Position numbers and translations under genes: made by a program
Shown: positions 1 to 5,247 of the stretch, one piece after another
How positions within the stretch are numbered: position 1 is the stretch's first letter
Layout: each line of letters starts with the position of its first letter
Assembly: GCA_049242885.1 (NCBI GenBank)
Contig: JBMLOQ010000079.1
Location: forward strand, 1 to 6,398
Length of the DNA stretch: 6,398 bases
Reading direction: 5' to 3'
Source of the DNA: CAIVPM01 sp049242885
GTDB lineage: Bacteria > Bacteroidota > Bacteroidia > Chitinophagales > Chitinophagaceae
The notes under the pieces: model-generated
Told to the model about the DNA's origin: nothing
Database searches by the model: none
The model's input: the letters and a program-made list of their open reading frames with translations, nothing else

Positions 1-59
1 ATATTGGTATACAACTAAAAGATGAAAAAGATGGAGGAATGAGTTGGGGGTTGGTTTAA
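1..59 (+). CDS. 3' end of an unidentified gene (partial)
   Basis: The frame that begins at base 3 stays open to a TAA at 57-59 and gives the 18-residue tail IGIQLKDEKDGGMSWGLV; the other two plus frames hit stops within about 25 bases. The tail mixes charged and glycine residues and does not end in the aromatic residue typical of outer-membrane barrels. Its family cannot be recognised from so little. The stop lies one base from the stop of the convergent gene at 61-855, a packing that supports a genuine gene end. The start and most of the protein are outside the window. It could still be a chance open stretch, so confidence is moderate to low. Confidence 0.4.
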   Translation, partial: IGIQLKDEKDGGMSWGLV

Positions 60-60
60 T

Positions 61-855
61 TTACTCAGGTAAACTATTATAAAAACTTACAAGCATTTGC
101 AGATCTTCAATCTTTTTGAAATTGATTTGATTTTTATCTACAAATTGTTGCATGATTGGTAATGTCTTTTCTTTAAAGCGATCAAAGAAGAAACTTTTTT
201 TCAATTTTGCTTTTTCAAGATTTTTATTAATATAAATAAAAAGATCATTGGCATTTCTATATGTACCAATAAAGTCATTACTTATTTCGCTTTTCGAACC
301 TACTAGTATTAAATATCTGTTATTTAACAATGTAATTTTCCCCTCCGATAAAACTTCAAATAAATATTTTGAATGTATTTCTTCTGCATTCCTAAAACCG
401 CTTTTGAAAATCATTTCAATTGAATCCGAATTGTCTTTTAAAATACTAATCGTCTTAAACAAGTTTGATGGTACTATTCGTTCTTCATTGTTATAATAAT
501 AATAAATACAACGATTTTCTAAATTAAATTTTATTGGGATTTTATTAAATCTTGTAGAATCGTCTATTAATATATTGGCATATTTAAGTGAATCAAACAA
601 AAAAACAGAACCCGAAATTAGCGACTTCCCATTTTTAGCTTTATTGAAATTGTTAGAATTATTTTGTGTGTTTGTTTTATTTAGTTTAGTATCAAAGTCA
701 GGAGGAACTGGCGGCTTTCCTATACCTGCAATCCAAAGTTGTTCTTGAGTTGGAACATTTGATGATCCAACAATTTGTGAAAATACATTTGAATAATTGC
801 AAAAAAGAATTATAAGCAAATAGATATTGTAGCTTAGTAAACTTTTAACTTTCAT
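61..855 (-). CDS. Secreted protein of unknown function
   Basis: This encodes 264 residues. The N-terminus is an export signal: lysines at 2 and 4, a hydrophobic core at about 6-19 (LLSYNIYLLIILFC), and a likely signal peptidase I site after Ser26 (VFS then Gln27). Cys19 is preceded by Phe and does not form a lipobox. A low-complexity, Asn/Lys/Thr-rich linker follows at about 57-77, with a Pro-rich patch before it (KPPVPPDF, 47-54). From about residue 80 there is a beta-rich region with the pattern GSVFLFDS, IPIKFNLENRCIYYY and ERIVPSNLF. I associate that pattern, from memory only, with widespread uncharacterised Bacteroidota exported proteins. The Lys/Phe-rich C-terminal third looks helical. 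No catalytic motif is visible. The ATG at 855 begins directly at the signal peptide, which supports the start. It is transcribed divergently from the ACP phosphodiesterase homologue. The gene looks AT-richer than its neighbours and is Asn- and Lys-heavy, as expected of a weakly constrained envelope protein. Confidence 0.85.
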   Translation of the reverse strand: MKVKSLLSYNIYLLIILFCNYSNVFSQIVGSSNVPTQEQLWIAGIGKPPVPPDFDTKLNKTNTQNNSNNFNKAKNGKSLISGSVFLFDSLKYANILIDDSTRFNKIPIKFNLENRCIYYYYNNEERIVPSNLFKTISILKDNSDSIEMIFKSGFRNAEEIHSKYLFEVLSEGKITLLNNRYLILVGSKSEISNDFIGTYRNANDLFIYINKNLEKAKLKKSFFFDRFKEKTLPIMQQFVDKNQINFKKIEDLQMLVSFYNSLPE

Positions 856-879
856 ATATAAATTTTTGGCAATTTATTT

Positions 880-909
880 TTTTTTTTCAAATAAGTATTT
901 GAAAAAAAA
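880..909. repeat. 14-bp A/T palindrome in a divergent spacer
   Basis: The left arm at 880-893 (eight T, then CAAATA) is exactly complementary to the right arm at 896-909 (TATTTG, then eight A), with AG between them. Equally, it is a 13-bp stem with an AAGT loop. It is followed by five T, giving an A8T5 tract at 902-914 that is expected to be intrinsically bent. It lies between two genes transcribed away from each other (starts at 855 and 965), so no gene ends into it. That argues against an ordinary terminator and leaves an operator, a shared promoter architecture or a 5'-UTR hairpin as options. The A/T-only outer arms could also be chance in such AT-rich DNA. Confidence 0.5.
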
Positions 910-964
910 TTTTTGGGGAAAATTTAACTAATTCAATCATTTTTAAAAAGCGTATCTTCAATTT

Positions 965-1561
965 ATGAATTTTCTTGCACACGCCTATTTATCTTTCAAC
1001 CACCAAGAAATTATTGTGGGCAATATGATTAGCGATTTTGTGAAAGGCAATAAAAAATTCGATTATGCTCAAGGTATTCAAGATGGGATAAGTTTGCATA
1101 GGAAAATAGATGAGTTTACCGACAATCATCCACAAACCAAGCTAGCAAAACAATTGCTAAAACCTGCTGTAGGCTTATATGCTGGTGCTTTTATTGATGT
1201 TGTTTACGATTATTTTCTAGCAAATAATTTGAATTGTTTTGCTAGTGAAATAGAACTACATGATTTTGCAAACGGAGTTTATCAAATTTTAGAAAAATAT
1301 AAAACATATGTACCCCCAAATTTTGAGAAAGTAATGCCTAGTATGCAAGCTAATAATTGGTTGTTTAATTATAAGTTTGATTACGGTGTTCAAAGAAGTT
1401 TTGAAGGATTGTATCGTAGAGCAAAATATTTAACCCCAAGCGATAACCAAGCCTTTGATGCATTTATTGAAAATAAAGATATACTTGAGTATTATGCTAT
1501 TAACTTTATTGGTGATGTGGTTAGTTTCTCTAAAAAAGAATTAGCTATAATGGGATATTAA
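965..1561 (+). CDS. acpH: ACP phosphodiesterase homologue (AcpH / DUF479 family)
   Basis: The 198 residues are close to the roughly 193 of E. coli AcpH, a cytoplasmic enzyme that hydrolyses the 4'-phosphopantetheine arm from holo acyl carrier protein. Family hallmarks appear in order: MNFLAHAYLS at 1-10, GNMISDFVKG at 19-28, a metal-ligand-like LHRKIDEFTDNHP at 44-56 (His45, Asp49, Asp53, His55), and YAGAFIDVVYDYFL at 72-85 (Asp78, Asp82). Many relatives have DHFL where this has DYFL. The start is the ATG at the conserved MNFLAH, so no upstream extension is needed. There is no Shine-Dalgarno sequence, as is usual in this phylum. The last 17 bases overlap the 3' end of the opposing amidase gene. 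Family membership is secure. The exact substrate in Bacteroidota is inferred, because many DUF479 proteins have not been assayed. Confidence 0.92.
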   Translation: MNFLAHAYLSFNHQEIIVGNMISDFVKGNKKFDYAQGIQDGISLHRKIDEFTDNHPQTKLAKQLLKPAVGLYAGAFIDVVYDYFLANNLNCFASEIELHDFANGVYQILEKYKTYVPPNFEKVMPSMQANNWLFNYKFDYGVQRSFEGLYRRAKYLTPSDNQAFDAFIENKDILEYYAINFIGDVVSFSKKELAIMGY

Positions 1562-2336
1562 AACTATCAGCATCTTTATAAAAAGGAAATTTTGCTCTTA
1601 TTTCATCAACCACAGATTTCTCAATAGTGTAAGTAAAAATAGCTTCCTCGTTAGCATTACTATAGATAATTTCTCCTAAAGGGTTTATAATCATACTATC
1701 TCCACTATGATTAATGTCATTACCATCTTTTCCAATTCGATTTACTGCAATTACAAAACATTGGTTTTCTATGGCTCTTGCAACTAATAAGCTTTTCCAA
1801 GCATAGCTTCTACGTTCAGGCCAATTGGCTACGTACAACAGTACATCATACATATCATTTGTAGTATTGGTTTGTTGTCTTGCCCAAACTGGAAATCGTA
1901 AATCGTAACAAATCAATGGTTTAATTTTTAAGCCATTTGCTTGTGTAATTATTTGGTTTTTGCCAGCTGTAAAATAATTGTTTTCCCCAGCAAAGGCGAA
2001 TAAATGTTTTTTATCGTATGTGGCAAATACACCATTGGGTTGCATCCATACAAAGCGATTAAAATAGTTTCCTTCCGCTTCAATCATTACACTTCCACAC
2101 AATATTATTTTGTGTTTAGCGGCTTGTTGTTTCATCCACTGTATAGTATTGCCATCCATTTTTTCTGCAAACAAATTAGGTTGCATACTAAAACCTGTAC
2201 TAAACATTTCGGGTAATATTACAACATTTGTTTTTCTATCAATAGCATCTAGTTTTTTAGAAAACATTTCTAAATTTTGGGTAGCATTTTCCCAAAACAA
2301 ATTGGATTGTATTAAGGTAAAACTTAAGCTAGACAT
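1545..2336 (-). CDS. Nitrilase-superfamily amidohydrolase, omega-amidase-like (YafV/Nit2 type)
   Basis: The 263 residues resemble E. coli YafV (about 256). The nitrilase catalytic triad is visible: Glu43 in VVILPEMFSTGF, Lys109 in TYDKKHLF and Cys143 in PLICYDLRFPVW. An accessory Glu118 follows in AFAGENNYFTAG. The C-terminal part carries the expected ANWPERR, RAIENQCFVIAVNRIG and GDSMIINPLGEI blocks. Known YafV/Nit2 enzymes are cytoplasmic omega-amidases that hydrolyse 2-oxoglutaramate and 2-oxosuccinamate, the waste of glutamine- or asparagine-dependent transaminases, including the one closing methionine salvage. The start at 2336 lies 5 bases after the metF stop with no Shine-Dalgarno sequence between (CCCTC), so co-transcription and translational coupling are likely. 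The 3' end overlaps the convergent acpH gene by 17 bases. A different carbon-nitrogen hydrolase specificity is possible, but the GFSM and YDLRFP context favours YafV. Confidence 0.93.
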   Translation of the reverse strand: MSSLSFTLIQSNLFWENATQNLEMFSKKLDAIDRKTNVVILPEMFSTGFSMQPNLFAEKMDGNTIQWMKQQAAKHKIILCGSVMIEAEGNYFNRFVWMQPNGVFATYDKKHLFAFAGENNYFTAGKNQIITQANGLKIKPLICYDLRFPVWARQQTNTTNDMYDVLLYVANWPERRSYAWKSLLVARAIENQCFVIAVNRIGKDGNDINHSGDSMIINPLGEIIYSNANEEAIFTYTIEKSVVDEIRAKFPFYKDADSFNIPL

Positions 2337-2341
2337 GAGGG

Positions 2342-3295
2342 TTAAAATACTTCTTTAACTACATTTCTAATAACTTTTGGTTTGCCTAAAGTGTAATAAT
2401 GTAAAACGGGCACACCAAATTCTTTTAGTTTTTTACTTTGCATTATCAACCATTCTGTGCCTACAATTTCAACTTCAGCATCGGTTTTACATTTCATTAC
2501 TTCTATGGATAATTCAGTAGGTATATCTACATGAAATATTCTTGGCAATACACTTAATTGCTTTTTTGTAGTAATTGGTTTTAGTCCTGGTATTATAGGA
2601 ATATTAATTCCAGCAGCTCTACATTCTTTTACGTAGTTGTAATATTTATCGTTATCAAAGAACATTTGAGTCATTACAAACTCGGCATTGTTGTCTACTT
2701 TTTCTTTCAATCTGTTTAAATCTATTTCTAAGTTTGGAGCTTCAAAATGTTTTTCAGGATAACCTGCAACACCTGCACAAAATTTAGTTTTTGCACCGTC
2801 ACGTATATCATCATCAATATAAACGCCATTGTTCATACTGTTAATTTGTTTTAGCAAATCAATAGCATATGCATTTCCATTTGGTTCAGGTTCAAAACTA
2901 GCTTCGTTTTTGGCAGCGTCGCCTCTAAGAGCAAGAATATTATCTACACCTAAAAAATTAAGGTCAATTAATGCATCTTCGGTTTCTCTTTTTGTAAATC
3001 CACCACAAATTAAATGTGGTACAGCATCAATTTTATATCTATTCATAATAGCAGCACAAATACCAACTGTACCAGGGCGTTTGCGAACTTCTACTTTATC
3101 AAAAGTGCCATCAATTTTTTTCTTAAACATGCTTTCGCTTCTGTGGTAAGTTACATTTATCCAGCTAGGTTTAAATTCCATTAATGGATCTAAGTGGTCG
3201 TATAAAGAAGAAATGGTTTTGCCTTTTAATGGGGGTAAAACTTCAAATGATACTAAAGTATCTTTTGCATCGGCTAAATGTTGTGATATTGTCAT
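2342..3295 (-). CDS. metF: Methylenetetrahydrofolate reductase [NAD(P)H]
   Basis: MetF reduces 5,10-methylene-tetrahydrofolate to 5-methyl-tetrahydrofolate with bound FAD, supplying the methyl group for methionine synthase. The 317 residues form one TIM-barrel domain, slightly longer than E. coli MetF (296). Visible signatures are SFEVLPP at 16-22 with catalytic Glu18 (E. coli Glu28), VTYHRSES at 48-55, PHLICGGFTKRETE at 93-106, LALRGD at 121-126 with flavin-site Asp126 (E. coli Asp120), AGYPEKHFEAPN at 177-188, and FVMTQMFFD at 206-214 with folate-contacting Gln210. IPIIPGLKPI follows. VTYHR replaces the VTYGA of proteobacteria. There is no regulatory C-terminal domain as in eukaryotic enzymes. 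The gene is preceded 66 bases upstream by rnhB and followed after 5 bases by the amidase. A good -7 box lies within the rnhB-metF gap, so it may have its own promoter. No riboswitch or S-box-like structure fits the 66-base leader. Confidence 0.97.
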   Translation of the reverse strand: MTISQHLADAKDTLVSFEVLPPLKGKTISSLYDHLDPLMEFKPSWINVTYHRSESMFKKKIDGTFDKVEVRKRPGTVGICAAIMNRYKIDAVPHLICGGFTKRETEDALIDLNFLGVDNILALRGDAAKNEASFEPEPNGNAYAIDLLKQINSMNNGVYIDDDIRDGAKTKFCAGVAGYPEKHFEAPNLEIDLNRLKEKVDNNAEFVMTQMFFDNDKYYNYVKECRAAGINIPIIPGLKPITTKKQLSVLPRIFHVDIPTELSIEVMKCKTDAEVEIVGTEWLIMQSKKLKEFGVPVLHYYTLGKPKVIRNVVKEVF

Positions 3296-3318
3296 GTGTA
3301 CTTTATGTAAATTGGCTG

Positions 3319-3326
3319 CAAATGTA
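3319..3326 (-). promoter_or_regulatory. Candidate -7 box for metF (TACATTTG)
   Basis: Read on the minus strand, TACATTTG matches the Bacteroidota housekeeping sigma -7 consensus TAnnTTTG at all fixed positions. It ends 23 bases before the metF ATG, which would give a leader of about 15-20 nucleotides. The -33 element is weak: the nearest candidate, TTTA, sits at a 15-base spacing rather than the usual 19-21. It suggests metF and the amidase can be transcribed without rnhB. An eight-base match with four fixed T/A/G positions can arise by chance in AT-rich DNA. Confidence 0.45.
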
Positions 3327-3361
3327 ATTGATATTGTGTATTAAACTATTCCTGCTTTTGA

Positions 3362-3958
3362 TTAAAATAACTTCAATTGATTGGGTGTAATATTAAAACT
3401 TTTTCTATGGTAAATTGTTAACCCAAATTGCTCAATAGCTTTTCTATGTTGCAGTGTTCCATAGCCTTTATTATTATCCCATCCATACATAGGAAACTCA
3501 GAATGTAATGCTTTCATGTATTCATCTCTACTAGTTTTTGCTAAAATACTGGCTGCTGCAATTGATGCAAACTTTTCATCACCTTTAATGATACATTCAT
3601 GGTCGATTTTTTTATAAGGATAAAATCTATTGCCATCTATGAGCAAAAAATTAGGTTTTGTTTTTAAGCCATCAATTGCAAGGTGCATTGCTTTTATACT
3701 GGCTTTGAGTATATTAATTTCATCAATTTCAATACTATTTACACTTGCAATGGAATAACATTTGGCCTTTTTTATGATATAATCTCTTAATAGCAACCTG
3801 TCTTTTTCTTTTACTTGTTTGCTATCATTTAAAAGAGGATGTTTAAAGTTTTGAGGTAAAATTACAGCTGCAGCAAACACTGGACCAGCATAGCAACCAC
3901 GTCCAGCTTCGTCGCAACCTGCTTCTAATTTGTTTTTATGATAATAGTTTTGTAACAA
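3362..3958 (-). CDS. rnhB: Ribonuclease HII, TTG start
   Basis: RNase HII nicks the RNA strand of RNA-DNA hybrids and excises single ribonucleotides misincorporated in DNA. At 198 residues it has the E. coli length. The metal-binding carboxylates align with E. coli D16, E17, D108 and D126: Asp16 and Glu17 in GCDEAGRGC, Asp108 in LLIDGNRF, Asp127 in IIKGDEKFASIAAASILAK. The tyrosine-containing MYGWDNNKGYGT and the HRKSF block close the fold. The start must be the TTG at 3956-3958, because an in-frame TAA abuts it upstream and no ATG or GTG precedes the conserved core. The last five residues, QLKLF, resemble the beta-clamp-binding pentapeptide. The gene is first of a minus-strand cluster with metF 66 bases downstream. 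It is divergent from the exported-protein gene at 4094. Confidence 0.96.
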   Translation of the reverse strand: MLQNYYHKNKLEAGCDEAGRGCYAGPVFAAAVILPQNFKHPLLNDSKQVKEKDRLLLRDYIIKKAKCYSIASVNSIEIDEINILKASIKAMHLAIDGLKTKPNFLLIDGNRFYPYKKIDHECIIKGDEKFASIAAASILAKTSRDEYMKALHSEFPMYGWDNNKGYGTLQHRKAIEQFGLTIYHRKSFNITPNQLKLF

Positions 3959-4053
3959 TTAATTTTTGCTTAAAGAATAAATTAAATACAATATTATTAA
4001 AACCATTTCGTTATCATTAATATTATCTTTACTTCTCCCCACCCTACGAAAAT

Positions 4054-4062
4054 TATATTTTG
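4054..4062 (+). promoter_or_regulatory. Weak candidate -7 element for the gene at 4094
   Basis: TATATTTTG resembles TAnnTTTG with one extra T between the halves. It sits 31 bases before the ATG at 4094, a plausible distance for a leader of about 25 nucleotides. A TTTA at 4028-4031 could act as a poor -33 element, but at 22 bases the spacing is long. It lies in the 135-base divergent spacer between rnhB and the exported-protein gene. Nothing better was seen for rnhB on the other strand. Confidence 0.25.
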
Positions 4063-4093
4063 TATAACAATGGCTTTTAAAGTATAATTTTTT

Positions 4094-4471
4094 ATGCGTT
4101 TCATTTTAGTGCTAGTAGTTTGTAGTTCATTTGTAAAACCTACAACAAAACCCAAAAAGGTAGTTGAAATTTCATCTACTGTTAACACTATTTCAAAAGA
4201 AAAACAACAAATTTTACAGTTTCAAATGTTAAGAAGTAGCAATAGAGTTGAGCTTTTTAATACAATTAGTTTATTAATCAAAACTAAAGTTTCAGCAAAA
4301 ACTGGATTTTCTAGTAAAAAAGATGTAATTGAATTATTGGGTGAGCCAAATGTAAAAATTAAGAATACACAGTTTGTTTATACACTCAATCCAAGTACTG
4401 GATGCATTGCAATTATTGAGTTTGATGATAATGGATTTGCTAATTGTAGCGTTTTAAAAAGTTGTAACTAA
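4094..4471 (+). CDS. Small exported protein with BamE/SmpA-like C-terminal half
   Basis: There are 125 residues. The N-terminus MRFILVLVVCSSFVKP is a short export signal. Cys10 in LVVC could be lipidated, but Val at -1 departs from the usual Ala/Gly/Ser, so lipoprotein status is uncertain. A polar Lys/Thr/Ser-rich, probably helical stretch spans about 17-65. From 71 on, GFSSKKDVIELLGEPN (71-86), FVYTL (94-98), and IAIIEFDDNGFANCSVLKSC (105-124) follow the BamE/SmpA pattern: a helix with an LGxP turn, then strands ending in a hydrophobic FDxxGxxxxxxV strand. Cys104, Cys118 and Cys124 could form a disulfide after export. BamE-fold proteins include an outer-membrane assembly factor, but also inhibitors and unrelated small envelope proteins, so no function is assigned. 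The ATG at 4094 directly opens the signal sequence. It is divergent from rnhB and upstream of an exported thioredoxin-fold gene in the same direction. Confidence 0.8.
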   Translation: MRFILVLVVCSSFVKPTTKPKKVVEISSTVNTISKEKQQILQFQMLRSSNRVELFNTISLLIKTKVSAKTGFSSKKDVIELLGEPNVKIKNTQFVYTLNPSTGCIAIIEFDDNGFANCSVLKSCN

Positions 4472-4485
4472 AAAATAAAACAATT

Positions 4486-4566
4486 ATGTGGATAGTAAAA
4501 TTATTAAAAAAAATGGTGCAAATTATTGTATCTACACCACAAGTAAGAAATAAAGGAATGATCTAG
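4486..4566 (+). CDS. Possible 26-residue cationic amphipathic micro-ORF
   Basis: An ATG at 4486, 14 bases after the preceding stop and behind an A-rich stretch (AAAAAATAAAACAATT), opens 26 codons to a TAG at 4564-4566. The first 16 residues, MWIVKLLKKMVQIIVS, alternate hydrophobic positions with three lysines and would make a short amphipathic or membrane-associating helix. The remainder is polar (TPQVRNKGMI). It fills most of the 137-base gap between two exported-protein genes. An open frame this short is expected by chance at appreciable frequency, and nothing here matches a family I know. It may be non-coding spacer. Confidence 0.2.
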   Translation: MWIVKLLKKMVQIIVSTPQVRNKGMI

Positions 4567-4608
4567 TTTTTGCAATTAAATCATTTTGAGAATATGTATT
4601 TTTACAAC

Positions 4609-5193
4609 ATGAAAAAGTACATTTTATTTTTGTTAATTGTTTCTATTTCTAACCTTCAACATGCAATAGCACAGCCAACTTCAGATACAACAGCTCCATA
4701 TTTAAAGCATAATGGAATGCCAAATTTCAGTATGCTTTTACACGATTCTGCTGCTATAATTTCTCAACAACAAATAAAGGAGAAGCCATTATTGGCTTTA
4801 ATTTATTTTAGTCCAACTTGCGAGCATTGCCAAGATAAGGCTAAGCAACTGGTAGAAAAAATGGATAGCTTACAAAATATCTATTTTGTTTGGGTGGGTC
4901 CAAAGCATAGTTCTTTAGAAGAAGTTCATGAGTTTGCAACTAAATATAAACTTGATAATATTGAAAATGTAAAAATTGGAAGAGAAATACAGTATTTTTT
5001 GCCAACTTTTTACAGAATGCAAACTACACCTTATACCGCTATTTATAAAAATAATGAACTATTTGTTGAGTTTAGAAGTGATATGCGTATGCTAGATTTA
5101 ATTGCTATAAACAATAACCAATATGATCCAAAGCCATTAATGGAAATCGAAAAACGAAAAAATCAAAGCAAAAAATACAAAAAGCCCGAATAA
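4609..5193 (+). CDS. Exported thioredoxin-fold protein (TlpA/ResA-like), CEHC active site
   Basis: There are 194 residues from the ATG at 4609. The reading frame is open further upstream (a TTG at 4570 and an ATG at 4594), but MKKYILFLLIVSIS starting at 4609 is a textbook signal peptide with a likely cleavage after AIA (residue 21), so I choose it. After a linker, LLALIYFSPTCEHCQDKAKQL (61-81) is the thioredoxin beta-strand and active-site helix with Cys71 and Cys74. TTPYTAIY has the cis-proline at Pro141 before the substrate-binding strand. The tail at about 181-194 is strongly lysine-rich. The protein should act in the periplasm as a thiol-disulfide reductase or isomerase, or in sensing redox state. 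Partners are unknown, and the CEHC dipeptide differs from the CGPC of thioredoxin. It lies 54 bases upstream of mdh, probably transcribed separately. Confidence 0.88.
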   Translation: MKKYILFLLIVSISNLQHAIAQPTSDTTAPYLKHNGMPNFSMLLHDSAAIISQQQIKEKPLLALIYFSPTCEHCQDKAKQLVEKMDSLQNIYFVWVGPKHSSLEEVHEFATKYKLDNIENVKIGREIQYFLPTFYRMQTTPYTAIYKNNELFVEFRSDMRMLDLIAINNNQYDPKPLMEIEKRKNQSKKYKKPE

Positions 5194-5219
5194 AAAGTCA
5201 ATTACAATTAACAAGGCTT

Positions 5220-5226
5220 TATTTTG
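5220..5226 (+). promoter_or_regulatory. Weak candidate -7 element for mdh
   Basis: TATTTTG is TAnnTTTG with one base missing between the halves, ending 21 bases before the mdh ATG in an A-rich leader (CAAAAAAATAAAAAATAACAT). No -33 TTTG or TTG was found at 19-21 bases. The position is right for a short-leader promoter in this phylum, but the match is imperfect and the region is very AT-rich. Confidence 0.25.
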
Positions 5227-5247
5227 CAAAAAAATAAAAAATAACAT

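Noticed and set aside
2829..3149. Plus-strand open frame of 106 codons inside metF
   Set aside because: It is antisense to an intact metF with all catalytic motifs, with no signal or domain of its own.
3997..4188. Minus-strand open frame of 63 codons between rnhB and the BamE-like gene
   Set aside because: It overlaps the start and first 95 bases of the well-supported exported-protein gene on the other strand and has no recognisable motif, so it is treated as a shadow.
4570..4608. Upstream extension of the thioredoxin-fold gene from a TTG at 4570 or ATG at 4594
   Set aside because: The extension would put a polar segment ahead of a canonical signal peptide beginning MKKYILFLL at 4609.
5181..5220. 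Possible terminator after the thioredoxin-fold gene: AAAGCC pairing with GGCTTT
   Set aside because: The arms are only six bases with a 28-base gap. The inner GTCAATT/AATTAAC pairing has a mismatch and the left arm lies inside the coding region, so it is too weak to call.
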